This document shows positions 40,682 through 49,086 of a stretch of 64,000 nt of DNA, piece by piece. The stretch comes from Micromonospora_J zhanjiangensis (GTDB lineage Bacteria; Actinomycetota; Actinomycetes; Mycobacteriales; Micromonosporaceae). The notes under the pieces were generated by a model. The model was not told where the DNA came from. It did not search any database and was given only the letters and a program-made list of their open reading frames with translations. Where the stretch lies: assembly GCF_042650605.1 (NCBI RefSeq), contig NZ_JBHSBN010000003.1, forward strand, positions 62,001 to 126,000. Direction: 5' to 3'. How positions within the stretch are numbered: the first letter of the stretch is position 1; each line of letters starts with the position of its first letter. Position numbers and translations under genes: made by a program.

Positions 40682-41184
40682 ACCGCCCCCAACTGCCGGG
40701 CCTCGGCCACCGCCGCGTCGACGTGCCGCCGGGCGGCGCCGACCCGCTGCACGAGCTGGACCAGGATCTGCCTGATGCCCTCCAGCGCCGACAGCATCGA
40801 CCCGGGTTGCCCGCCCTGCAGGCTCACGATGACCAGGCGCTGCGCCTGGTCGACCTCGGCGCCGAGCCCGGCGGCGACCTCGCCGGCCTGGTCGATCGCG
40901 ATCCGTACCGGCTTCAGCCCGGTGATCGTGTCGTCCGGCGACGTCCCCTGCGGCACAGCCGCGGTGGCTCGGGCCGCCTCACCGACCGAGCTGGCGAGCA
41001 CACCGAGACGGCCCTGGATCTGCTGCACCGCGTGACGTACCCGGGCCATGCCGGCCGCGACGGCGGTGAAGCCGGCCTCGGCGGCGCGGGCGGCGGTCTC
41101 CTCCGCCTGGCGGGCGACGGCGGCCGCCTCCGCACCGGACGACAGCGCGGACAATTCACCGCTGATCCTTTCGATGTGCGACAT
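40672..41184 (-). CDS. DUF6244-type protein (module 2)
   Basis: A 170-residue paralogue of the protein at 38826-39353, starting MSHIERISGELSALSSG and ending EARQLGAVGN, with the same Ala-rich helices and the shared AVAEARQLG near the end. The ATG (41182-41184) is preceded by GAGAGG. It is the first gene of module 2, upstream of toxin and immunity genes. Its 3' end carries the frameshift-type signal, so it may be made both alone and as the N-terminus of a toxin fusion. Function as carrier, dimerisation or secretion domain is inference. Confidence 0.75.
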   Translation of the reverse strand: MSHIERISGELSALSSGAEAAAVARQAEETAARAAEAGFTAVAAGMARVRHAVQQIQGRLGVLASSVGEAARATAAVPQGTSPDDTITGLKPVRIAIDQAGEVAAGLGAEVDQAQRLVIVSLQGGQPGSMLSALEGIRQILVQLVQRVGAARRHVDAAVAEARQLGAVGN

Positions 41185-41245
41185 CGACTCAAGGTCCTCT
41201 CGCCACAACTCGTTGCGGACCAATCAAAGTATCGAACAGTCGCAA

Positions 41246-41279
41246 TTTCGAGAAACTTTCGGAAATCGCTGGAAATTCC
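41246..41279. promoter_or_regulatory. AT-richer spaced repeats upstream of toxin module 2
   Basis: The divergent gap 41185-41376 is AT-richer than its surroundings and holds TTTCGAGAAAC, TTTCGGAAATC and TGGAAATTC spaced about 11-13 bp apart. They could be regulator sites for the DUF6244-toxin operon; no match to a known box was seen. Confidence 0.3.
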
Positions 41280-41376
41280 ACGGTCTTTGATCACCATCAA
41301 TGATCATTTGACGGGGTGCGCCACCGAACCGGCCCGCCGGCATGCGGATACGGCCCGATCGGCGAAGATGGGAACC

Positions 41377-42291
41377 ATGCAGATCCTGATGGCCGGCGCG
41401 TCCGGTTTCCTCGGCACCCGGCTGGTCGACCGGCTCAGCGCCGCCGGGCACGAGGTGACCCGACTGGTCCGGCGCCCGCCGGGCGCGACCGACGAGCAAC
41501 GGTGGAGCCCGTCGTCCGGTCACCTCGACCCGGGTACGGTCGCCGCGGCCGACGTCGTGGTCAACCTGGCCGGCGCCGGGGTGGGCGACAAACGCTGGAC
41601 CGAGGACTACAAGCGCCTGCTGCGCACCAGCCGGCTGGACACCACCGGCCTGCTGGCCACCACCATCGCCGGGCTGCCCGCCGCCGACCGGCCGCGGGCG
41701 CTGCTCAACGCCTCGGCCATCGGCTGGTACGGCGACACCGGCGACCGGGAGGTCACCGAGGACGCGCCGGCCGGCGACGACTTCCTGGCCGACCTGTGCC
41801 GGGTCTGGGAGGCCGCCACCCGCCCCGCCGAGGACGCCGGCGTACGGGTGCTGCGGCTGCGCAGCGGCTACCCGCTGCACCGCGACGGCGGTTTCCTCAA
41901 GCCGCAGCTGCTGCCGTTCAAGCTGGGCGTCGGCGGCCGGCTGGGCAGCGGCCGGCAGTGGGTGCCGTGGATATCGCTGGCCGACTGGCTGGACGCGGTG
42001 GTCTTCCTGCTCGACCGGGACGACCTCGCCGGACCGGTCAACCTGGTCGGGCCGGCCCCGGTCACCAACGCCGAGTTCACCCGGGAGCTGGCCGCCGCGC
42101 TGCACCGGCCGGCGCCGTTCGTGGTGCCCGGGGTGGCCCTGAAGGTCGCCTTCGGCGGGTTGGCGCAGGAGATGTTGAACAGCGCCCGGGTGCTGCCCGG
42201 CGTGCTGCGCCGGGCCGACTTCGACTACCGCCACGAGACCCTGCCCCAAGCCCTGCGCGCCGCCCTCGACCCGGACCGGCTCGCCGCGTAG
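41377..42291 (+). CDS. TIGR01777-family NAD(P)-dependent epimerase
   Basis: A 304-residue extended-SDR protein with an N-terminal Rossmann motif (MAGASGFLGTRLVDRLS), NLAGAGVGDKRWTEDYKRLL, NASAIGWYG and, near the C-terminus, a DUF1731-like tail (VPGVALKVAFGGLAQEMLNS). TIGR01777 proteins are widespread and their substrate is unknown. In M. tuberculosis the equivalent (Rv2216) lies between the E2 gene and lipB, so this is the backbone gene that resumes after the accessory block. I choose the ATG at 41377; an in-frame ATG nine bases upstream is possible. Confidence 0.88.
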   Translation: MQILMAGASGFLGTRLVDRLSAAGHEVTRLVRRPPGATDEQRWSPSSGHLDPGTVAAADVVVNLAGAGVGDKRWTEDYKRLLRTSRLDTTGLLATTIAGLPAADRPRALLNASAIGWYGDTGDREVTEDAPAGDDFLADLCRVWEAATRPAEDAGVRVLRLRSGYPLHRDGGFLKPQLLPFKLGVGGRLGSGRQWVPWISLADWLDAVVFLLDRDDLAGPVNLVGPAPVTNAEFTRELAAALHRPAPFVVPGVALKVAFGGLAQEMLNSARVLPGVLRRADFDYRHETLPQALRAALDPDRLAA

Positions 42292-42303
42292 CCGGCGGTC
42301 GGG

Positions 42304-42357
42304 CCGGGTTGGGTGCACCTGTTGTCGTCACCGCGGCAACAGATGTACCCAACCCGG
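42304..42357. terminator. Long near-perfect hairpin after the epimerase gene
   Basis: CCGGGTTGGGTGCACCTGTTG (42304-42324, first 20 nt shown as two parts: CCGGGTTGGG and TGCACCTGTT) pairs with 42337-42357 except for two G-U-type positions, with a 12-base loop. It may be a terminator or a copy of a dispersed palindromic repeat. Confidence 0.6.
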
Positions 42358-42417
42358 CCACCCGGCACGGCAAATTCGGTGTCGGGGCGGGCGAGTGCTG
42401 TGGCAGGGTGACGCGAC

Positions 42418-43518
42418 GTGGCACACGACTGGACAACGTTGCAGGACCGGGTCCGCGAGCGGGTCGAGGAGCTGGTGGTCTCGGGCCGTGAGCTCGGCGT
42501 CCAGGTCGCGGCCTACCTGCACGGCGAGAAGATCGTCGACGTCTGCGCCGGGGTCGCCGATCCCGCGACCGGGCGGCCGGTCACCCCGGACACCCCGTTC
42601 TTCAGCTACTCGACCGGCAAGGGACTGACCGGCACGGTCGTGCACGTGCTGGCCGAGCGCGGCGAACTCGACTACGACCTGCGGATCGCCGACGTGTGGC
42701 CGGAGTTCGCCGCGCACGGCAAGGGTGGGATCACGCTGCGGCACGCGCTCACCCACACCGCGGGCGTCCCGGCCCTGCCGGCCGACATCACGCCGGCGGA
42801 CCTCGCCGACTGGGACCGGATGTGCGCGGTCGTCGCCGCCGCCGAACCGCTGTGGGAGCCCGGCGCCCGGCAGGGCTACCACGCCTGGACGTACGGGTGG
42901 CTGGTCGGCGAGACGGTGCGCCGGGCCACCGGCCGGACCGTGTCGCGGGTACTGGCCGACGACGTCGCCGCCCCGCTCGGCGTGGCCGGCGAGCTGTACT
43001 TCGGCGTACCCAACGACCGGCTCGACCGGGTCGCGCCGCTTGTCGACGACGGCTACGCGGCGGCCATGGCGGGGTTCGCCGCGCAGGTCGAGAACCTGGG
43101 GCGGGTGCTGCCACCCGGCGCCCTCACCACCGCCGAACTGGCCAACCGCCGGGAGATCCTGCGCGCCGACCTGCCGGCCACCGGCACGCTCACCGCCCGC
43201 GCCGCCGCGAAGATGTACGCCGCCCTGCTCGGCGAGGTGGACGGGGTACGCCTCATCTCCCCCGCCCGCCTCGCCGAGGTGTCGGCGGTGGCGGTCACCG
43301 GCCCGGACTGGGTGTTCGGCATGGAAACCTCCCGCACCCTGGGGTACGCCGTCGAGGCCGGCGGGTTCGGCTGCAGCGGCAGCGGCGGCAGCCTGGCCGG
43401 CGCGTTCCCCGACCGGGGCCTGACCGTCGCCGCCACCAAGAACCTCCTGCGCGTCGGCGGCGACGGCGACGACCCGATGGAGGACCTGCGCGCCCTCATC
43501 CGCGACGCCGTCGCCTGA
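42418..43518 (+). CDS. Serine hydrolase of the beta-lactamase/EstB class C family
   Basis: A 366-residue penicillin-binding-fold hydrolase without signal peptide. The nucleophile motif STGK (Ser65, Lys68) and the conserved Tyr motif YHAWTYGW (about 155) are present, with LTHTAGVPALP. Family members act as esterases or beta-lactamase-like enzymes, often with broad substrate range. A CAGGGT box eight bases before the GTG start suggests a leaderless transcript. It is not part of the backbone order and may be accessory. Confidence 0.86.
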   Translation: MAHDWTTLQDRVRERVEELVVSGRELGVQVAAYLHGEKIVDVCAGVADPATGRPVTPDTPFFSYSTGKGLTGTVVHVLAERGELDYDLRIADVWPEFAAHGKGGITLRHALTHTAGVPALPADITPADLADWDRMCAVVAAAEPLWEPGARQGYHAWTYGWLVGETVRRATGRTVSRVLADDVAAPLGVAGELYFGVPNDRLDRVAPLVDDGYAAAMAGFAAQVENLGRVLPPGALTTAELANRREILRADLPATGTLTARAAAKMYAALLGEVDGVRLISPARLAEVSAVAVTGPDWVFGMETSRTLGYAVEAGGFGCSGSGGSLAGAFPDRGLTVAATKNLLRVGGDGDDPMEDLRALIRDAVA

Positions 43519-43582
43519 CCCACCCGCGGGGCTCGGCTCCCGGCCGTCGCGGCCGGAGTGCCACGACGACCGGGCCGGCGGG

Positions 43583-45019
43583 TCAGCAGCCGATCACCCA
43601 GTAGTTCGGGCCGGTCTGCTTGAGGGTGCTCGTGTTGAAGGTGTTGTACAGGCCCATCCGTTGGTTGGAGCCGTTCGCGTAGGCGTACCCGAGGGACTGG
43701 TAGGCGCGGCCGGCGGCGACGTGCGCGTAGTTGCTGGCCGTGACGCAGACCGGCGCGGCGCCGCCGGTGCTGGCCGACACCGTCGCCGAGGTCGGGCCCT
43801 CGCCGGTCGCGTTCACCGCGCTCACCGCGTAGCTGTAGCCGGTCGCGGGGCTGAGCCCGGAATCGGTGTACGCCGTGCCGGTCACCGGGGACGTGGTCAC
43901 CTTCGTGCCGTTGCGGTGGACGTGGTAGCCGGTGGCGCCGCTCACCGCGGACCAGCTCAGCGAGACCGAACTGTCGGTCGTACCGGTGACGGTCAGGCCG
44001 GTCGGCGCGGCCGGCGCCCCCGGACCGCCCGGATCGCCGCCGCCCGGGGTGTTCAACCCGAAGAACAGCGCGTCCCGGTAGGCCGAGCAGATGGTGTCCA
44101 GGAAGTACGCCCCGGCGGTGCCGCACTGGTCGGCGGCCGAGCCCGGGTCCACCGGCGTGCCGTGGCCCATCCCGGACACCCGGTAGACCCGCACCGCGTC
44201 GTTGCCGTAGACCTCCAGGCTGGTCCCGGCGGGCAGCGACGAGGTGCTGGTCGGGGTCTGCGACACGCCGAGCACGTTGGTCCACTGGTCGCGGGACTCG
44301 GTGGCGTTCGCCGGTACGACGGTGCTGTCCGAGGTGCCGTGCCAGACCGACACCCGCGGCCGGGGACCGGAGTAACCGGGATACGCCGCCCGCACCAGGT
44401 CGCCCCACCTCGCCGGGGTCTGGTCGACGCCGCTGTACTGGCAGGTGCTGGTGGACGCCGGTGGCGAGCACCGGTACGGGATGCCGGCCACCACCGAACC
44501 GGCGGCGAAGACGTCCGGGTAGGTGGCCAGCATCACCGAGGTCATCGCCCCGCCGGCGGACAGCCCGCTGACGTAGACCCGGCCGGCCGAGGTGCCGTAG
44601 TTGCTCTTCGCGTAGTCGACCATCTGCTTGATCGACAGCGCCTCGCCCTGACCCCGGGTGATGTCCCCCTCGGTGAACCAGTTGAAGCAGGACAGCGCCT
44701 GGTTGGCGCTCTTCTGTTCGGCCACGATCAGGGCGAACTTCCACTGGTCGGCGAACTTCTGCCAGCCGGAGTTGGTGAGGTAGGTGCTGGCGTTCTGGGT
44801 GCAACCGTGTAGCAGTACCACGGCCGGGGCGCCGCCGGGCAGGCCGTCCGGCCGGTAGGCGTACATGTTGAGGTTGCCCGGGTTGGAGCCGAAGCTGGCC
44901 ACCTGGGTCAGCGCGGCGGCCTGCGCCGGCGCGGCGGCGGCGAGCACCACGCCTGCGACCAGGACGGGCACGGCGAGCGCCCGGGCCAGCCGGACGAGGA
45001 CGGATCTGTGGCGACGCAC
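43583..45019 (-). CDS. Secreted PHB-depolymerase-family esterase with fibronectin type III domain
   Basis: A 478-residue secreted esterase. Residues 1-35 are a signal peptide (basic start, hydrophobic core, AQA cleavage). The catalytic domain (about 40-320) has an LLHGCTQNA oxyanion motif, nucleophile Ser in GLSAGGAMT (about 151) and GMGHGTPVD with the likely catalytic His. A Gly/Pro linker follows, then an FN3 domain (about 335-420) and a C-terminal Cys-containing domain (VCVTASNYAHVAAGRAYQSL), as in extracellular depolymerases and related polysaccharide-active enzymes. The natural polymer could be PHB or a feruloyl ester. Confidence 0.85.
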   Translation of the reverse strand: MRRHRSVLVRLARALAVPVLVAGVVLAAAAPAQAAALTQVASFGSNPGNLNMYAYRPDGLPGGAPAVVLLHGCTQNASTYLTNSGWQKFADQWKFALIVAEQKSANQALSCFNWFTEGDITRGQGEALSIKQMVDYAKSNYGTSAGRVYVSGLSAGGAMTSVMLATYPDVFAAGSVVAGIPYRCSPPASTSTCQYSGVDQTPARWGDLVRAAYPGYSGPRPRVSVWHGTSDSTVVPANATESRDQWTNVLGVSQTPTSTSSLPAGTSLEVYGNDAVRVYRVSGMGHGTPVDPGSAADQCGTAGAYFLDTICSAYRDALFFGLNTPGGGDPGGPGAPAAPTGLTVTGTTDSSVSLSWSAVSGATGYHVHRNGTKVTTSPVTGTAYTDSGLSPATGYSYAVSAVNATGEGPTSATVSASTGGAAPVCVTASNYAHVAAGRAYQSLGYAYANGSNQRMGLYNTFNTSTLKQTGPNYWVIGC

Positions 45020-45214
45020 GAGCGGCCTCCCGAGTTGTGAGCCGAGTCACCCCCGAATTGCCGGAACATTACGACGGTTTTACCGGCGCGTGACATGGGC
45101 GGCCGGCACATATCCATCAATGCCGCTGTGTGTCGATGGCGCCCGACCACATTTCCGCCGCACTCCCGCCGGGTTGACCGGGCAATTCAGCGAACCTTGG
45201 TAGCCTTGCCGCCC

Positions 45215-47134
45215 GTGCCGCTCTCCCCCGCCCTGACCACCGACCCGTCGCCGGAACCGTCCCGCCCGGCGGCGACCGATCCGGACCGACGCGCCGGACG
45301 TCGGGTCGATCTGGTCGTCGTCCTGCTCGCCGTGACGCTCGCCGGCTGGGTCACCAGCGGCCTGTGGGCCGACCCGAACCAGCGGGCCGTCGCGGTCAAC
45401 TCCAGCGACCAGTCGCTGTTCGAGTGGCTGCTGGCCTTCGGCGCGCACGCCCTCACGCACGGCGAGAACCCGCTGTTCACGTACCTGATCAACGTGCCGG
45501 ACGGGGTCAACCTCGCGGTCAACACCTCGATCACCGTGTACGCGGCGGTGTTCGCCCCGCTGACCTACCTCATCGGCCCGCCGGCGACCTTCCTGGTCAT
45601 CCTCACCCTCAACCTCGTCGCCACCGCCGGCGCCTGGTACTGGTTCCTCTCCCGCCACCTGCTCGCCCCCCGCACCGGCGCCGCGGGCCCGGGCCGCGAC
45701 GCTGCCGGCGCCGCCGGGGGGCGGCTCACTCCCCTGGTACGCCGCCGGATCGCCGCCGGGGTCGGCGCGCTGTTCATCGGGTTCGCGCCGGGGATGGTCA
45801 CGCACGCCAACGCGCACCTCAACTGGACCGCCGGCTGGCTGGTCCCGCTCCTGCTCCACTGGGTCTTCCGGCTGGCCCGCCCGCGACACCGGATCCGCGC
45901 CGGGATCGTGCTCGGCGTCCTGGTCGCGGTCACCTTCTCCATCGCCGCCGAGGCGCTCTTCTTCACCGCCCTCGCCTGCGCCGTCTTCCTGGGCGCCCGC
46001 GCGTGGCACCCGGCCCGCCGCGCCGAGACCCGGGAGTTGCTGCCCGGCTTCGCCCGCGGCTTGGCGGTCGCCGGCGCGGTGTCGCTGGTCCTGCTGGCCT
46101 ACCCGCTGTGGCTGCACTTCCTCGGTCCGCAACGGTTCCACGGCACCGGGTTCAGCCCCACCATCCACGCCGAGGACGTCGCCGCGTACGGGGCGTACCC
46201 CCGGCGGTCGGTGGCCGGGGCGGCCGGGCTGGGCACCCGGCTCGCGGCCAACCCGACCGAGGAGAACTCGTTCTTCGGGCTGCCGCTGCTGATCCTGGCG
46301 GTGGCCTGCTTCGTCCTGCTGTGGCGGCGCGCCGACCCGGCCCGGCGGGCCACCCTGCGCGCGCTCGCCGTCACCGCCGGGGTCTTCACCGTGCTGTCCT
46401 GGGGACCCCGGGTGAAGTTCCTCGGCATGTTCCCCGGCATCCCGCTGCCGTACGCCCTGGTCGGGCACCTGCCGGTGTTCAACGCCGCGCTGCCGTCCCG
46501 GCTGGCCCTGGTGGTCGGGCCGGTGCTCGGCCTGCTGCTGGCGTACGCGGTGGACACCCTGCTCGCCGACCCGCCCGCCCCCCGCCGGGTACGCCTCGGC
46601 TGGGCGGTCGGTTTCGCGCTGGCGCTGCTGCCCCTGCTGCCGACCAGCCTGCTCACCGTGCGGCGGGAACCCGTGCCGACGTTCATCACCTCCGGCGCCT
46701 GGCGGGACTACGTCAGCCCGGGCGGGGTGCTGGCACCGCTGCCGTTCACCCTGGACGTGACCCCGGACGGGCAGCGCTGGCAGGCGTACGCGCTGGCGCA
46801 CCGGCAGGGCGAGTTCGCCATCCCGTCCGGCTTCTTCCTCGGCCCGGGCGGCCCGGACGACCGCGGCCGGATCGGCCCGGTGCCCCGGGCCACCGACGCG
46901 CTCCTGGCCGAGGTGGGCCGGACCGGCGAGGTGCCGTCGATCGGTCCCGCCGAACGGGCCGCGGCGGCCGACGACCTGCGCCACTGGCGGGTCCAGGCGG
47001 TGGTGCTGGCCGACCGGATCCACGGCGCGAAGTACCCGGTCCACCACGACGCCCTGCTGCGCGCCGGCACCGACCTGCTCGGTCCCCCGCACCGCGTCGA
47101 CGACGTCTGGCTCTGGCGCGTCCCATCCGCCTAG
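45215..47134 (+). CDS. Large polytopic membrane protein, GT-C glycosyltransferase-like
   Basis: A 639-residue protein with about eleven membrane spans, preceded by a short Pro/Asp-rich N-terminus. An early extracytoplasmic acidic region (VNSSDQSLFEWLLAFGAHAL) follows the first span, and LPVFNAALPSRLALVVGPVL lies in the middle. A soluble C-terminal segment (TFITSGAWRDYV to the end) completes it. This is the layout of GT-C lipid-linked sugar transferases, but I see no decisive motif, so sugar transfer is inferred. The GTG at 45215 follows a TAGCCT box (45201-45206) by eight bases. Confidence 0.7.
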   Translation: MPLSPALTTDPSPEPSRPAATDPDRRAGRRVDLVVVLLAVTLAGWVTSGLWADPNQRAVAVNSSDQSLFEWLLAFGAHALTHGENPLFTYLINVPDGVNLAVNTSITVYAAVFAPLTYLIGPPATFLVILTLNLVATAGAWYWFLSRHLLAPRTGAAGPGRDAAGAAGGRLTPLVRRRIAAGVGALFIGFAPGMVTHANAHLNWTAGWLVPLLLHWVFRLARPRHRIRAGIVLGVLVAVTFSIAAEALFFTALACAVFLGARAWHPARRAETRELLPGFARGLAVAGAVSLVLLAYPLWLHFLGPQRFHGTGFSPTIHAEDVAAYGAYPRRSVAGAAGLGTRLAANPTEENSFFGLPLLILAVACFVLLWRRADPARRATLRALAVTAGVFTVLSWGPRVKFLGMFPGIPLPYALVGHLPVFNAALPSRLALVVGPVLGLLLAYAVDTLLADPPAPRRVRLGWAVGFALALLPLLPTSLLTVRREPVPTFITSGAWRDYVSPGGVLAPLPFTLDVTPDGQRWQAYALAHRQGEFAIPSGFFLGPGGPDDRGRIGPVPRATDALLAEVGRTGEVPSIGPAERAAAADDLRHWRVQAVVLADRIHGAKYPVHHDALLRAGTDLLGPPHRVDDVWLWRVPSA

Positions 47135-47140
47135 TTGCAT

Positions 47141-47188
47141 GATCCGGAAGAGTTCTGCTCGTTCAGGCAAGCAAAACTCTTCCGGATC
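47141..47188. repeat. Palindromic repeat, copy 1 (left of AbiEi-like gene)
   Basis: GATCCGGAAGAGTTCTGCT (47141-47159) and AGCAAAACTCTTCCGGATC (47170-47188) form a 19-bp hairpin with one mismatch and a 10-base loop. It lies between two convergent genes, so it could act as a terminator. A nearly identical copy occurs at 48266-48313 in the same orientation. Confidence 0.9.
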
Positions 47189-47226
47189 ACGTGATGTGCG
47201 CCGGGCGGTGGTCGAACGGGTCGGGG

Positions 47227-48171
47227 TCAGCGGGTCTGTGTTGGGGCTGGGCAATCCGTTCGGCAGGGACGCGGGCGACCGACCCAGCCGTTACGGCGCA
47301 GCACGGTTGCCACCTCGGCGGCGGTGTCACAGGCGCCGGTGGTCGCGTCGGACCAGCCGTACCGCAGCGTCGTCTCGCCGTTGACGGCGGCCGCGTTGTC
47401 CCGCCGGGCGTCCCGCCGCCGCCGGTCAACCGGGTGCGCGGCCCGACCGTCCAGTTCGACCCGCGTGCCGTACCGGCGGTAACGCACGTCGTCGTACCAC
47501 CGACCGCCGCGTCTGGACCGAGCGGCCTGCCGCTCACCGGTCGGTAGGCCGTGTGCCCGTTCGACGCCCCGCAGGTAACGCAGTTCGAGCAGCGAGTGGC
47601 AGCCGTCCGCGACGTCGCCGAGCGCCGCCGTGAGTTCGGCCCGCCACCGCACCCTGGCCCTGACCGCCATGGCTCGGAGCAGCCGACTCGCCGTGGTGAG
47701 CCGACCGCCGCACGCCCTGGACAGCCAGCCGACCGCTTCGTCCAGGGTGCGTGCCCGCTGGGCCAGGTCGAGCGCCGTCTCCTCGATCCGGGTCTGCGGC
47801 GGCAGCCGGGTCGGGTGCCGAGCCCGGTCGATGGCGGCCGCGTGATGCACGACGACGCCGGACATCGGCTCCACCCGACGACCTGCGGGGACGGTCACGT
47901 GGACCAGCGGAGCCGGCCGGTCCGTCAGGCCCTGTAGCTCGGCGGCGGTCTCGTGGCTCAGCGTGGCACCCCGCCCGGCCCGGAGCACCACCGCCCAGAG
48001 CACCGCCCGGCGCGGCGGGACGCCGGAGAAGGTGGCGTAGGTCCACCCGATCATCCGCTGCCAGCGCCCGGACCGCAGCCGTGCCTCGATCTGTGCCCTG
48101 GTCAGCCCCGCCGCGTACGCCTGCTGCCGGGTCACCACCCCGTGCTGCCGGGCCACGAGTTCGTCGAACAT
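47227..48171 (-). CDS. AbiEi-type N-domain plus DUF559-like nuclease-fold protein
   Basis: A 314-residue protein. The N-terminus (MFDELVARQHGVVTRQQAYA, GLTRAQIEARLRSGRW) is an AbiEi_4-type winged-helix domain, found in type IV antitoxins. The C-terminus (SLLELRYLRGVERAHGLP, RWYDDVRYRRYGTRVELDGR, then NGWVG) resembles the DUF559/restriction-endonuclease-like fold. Such proteins are common in Micromonospora and may be restriction or toxin-related; the role is not established. No AbiEii partner is next to it. Two near-identical palindromes flank the gene. It is absent from the backbone gene order. Confidence 0.75.
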   Translation of the reverse strand: MFDELVARQHGVVTRQQAYAAGLTRAQIEARLRSGRWQRMIGWTYATFSGVPPRRAVLWAVVLRAGRGATLSHETAAELQGLTDRPAPLVHVTVPAGRRVEPMSGVVVHHAAAIDRARHPTRLPPQTRIEETALDLAQRARTLDEAVGWLSRACGGRLTTASRLLRAMAVRARVRWRAELTAALGDVADGCHSLLELRYLRGVERAHGLPTGERQAARSRRGGRWYDDVRYRRYGTRVELDGRAAHPVDRRRRDARRDNAAAVNGETTLRYGWSDATTGACDTAAEVATVLRRNGWVGRPRPCRTDCPAPTQTR

Positions 48172-48265
48172 GTGGCACAGGCTGGCCTTCCGGCACCGAC
48201 TCCCGCCACCCCGTGGTCACCCCCTGTGGAAAACCGCGACCGCCCCTTACCGGAACCCCCTCCAT

Positions 48266-48313
48266 GATCCGGAAGAGTTCTGCTTGCCTGGACCAGCAAA
48301 AGTCTTCCGGATC
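48266..48313. repeat. Palindromic repeat, copy 2 (right of AbiEi-like gene)
   Basis: GATCCGGAAGAGTTCTGCT (48266-48284) with AGCAAAAGTCTTCCGGATC (48295-48313). It differs from copy 1 by one base in the right arm and in the loop. It lies between two divergent genes, so it cannot be a terminator of either. Confidence 0.9.
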
Positions 48314-48363
48314 ATCAGGTGTGGGTGAGCCGGCTCACCGGGTCCGGGGCGGGGTGCGGGGAC

Positions 48364-48369
48364 TACGCT
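48364..48369 (+). promoter_or_regulatory. -10 box (TACGCT) of the leaderless lipB promoter
   Basis: TACGCT ends seven bases before the GTG start of lipB. No ribosome-binding site is present. Confidence 0.55.
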
Positions 48370-48376
48370 GGGCGGT

Positions 48377-49039
48377 GTGACGACGACGATTCCGGGGCTG
48401 GTGGCGGTGCGGGCCGGCCTGGTCGACTACGAGGCCGCCTGGGACGAGCAGCGGCGGGTGCACGCCGCAGTGGTCGCCGGTGAGCGACCGGACACGGTGC
48501 TGCTGCTGGAGCACCCGAGCGTCTACACCGCCGGCAAGCGGACCGAGCCGTGGGACCGGCCCACCGACGGCACCCCCGTGGTCGACGTCGACCGGGGCGG
48601 CAAGATCACTTGGCACGGTCCCGGGCAACTGGTCGGCTATCCGATCATCACGCTGCCCGGCGCCGAGAGCGGCCAGCCGGTCGACGTGGTGGCCTACGTC
48701 CGGCGTACCGAGCAGTTGCTGATCGACGTCTGCGCCGAGTTCGGCCTGACCACCACCCGGATCGAGGGGCGCAGCGGGGTCTGGGTGCCGCAGGACGAGC
48801 GCGGTCCGGCCCGCAAGGTCGCCGCGATCGGCATCCGGGTGGCCCGTGGGGTGACCCAGCACGGCTTTTCGATCAACTGCGACTGCGACCTGGGCTGGTA
48901 CGACCGGATCGTGCCGTGCGGCATCCGGGACGCCGGTGTCACCTCGCTGACCGCCGAGCTGGGCCGCCCGGTCACCGTGGCCGACGTGCTCCCGGTCGTC
49001 GAGCGCCACCTGCCCACCCTGGTCACCGTCCAGGACTGA
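48377..49039 (+). CDS. lipB: Octanoyl-[acyl-carrier] protein:protein transferase LipB
   Basis: A 220-residue LipB that moves the octanoyl group from acyl carrier protein to lipoyl domains. The signature GGKITWHGPGQLVGYPI (about 74-90), RTEQLLIDVCAEFGL and the catalytic cysteine/lysine region (RKVAAIGIRVARGVTQHGFS, then IVPCGIRDAGVTSL) are intact. In mycobacteria lipB and lipA are adjacent. Here they are separated by VOC, nadE and aspS genes, so extra DNA has entered between them. Targets in the window are SucB and, through the H protein, the glycine cleavage system. Confidence 0.95.
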   Translation: MTTTIPGLVAVRAGLVDYEAAWDEQRRVHAAVVAGERPDTVLLLEHPSVYTAGKRTEPWDRPTDGTPVVDVDRGGKITWHGPGQLVGYPIITLPGAESGQPVDVVAYVRRTEQLLIDVCAEFGLTTTRIEGRSGVWVPQDERGPARKVAAIGIRVARGVTQHGFSINCDCDLGWYDRIVPCGIRDAGVTSLTAELGRPVTVADVLPVVERHLPTLVTVQD

Positions 49040-49086
49040 ACCCCCGCCGCGCTGAGCCACGGCGGTGGTCGTGGCAGGCTGGGCCG

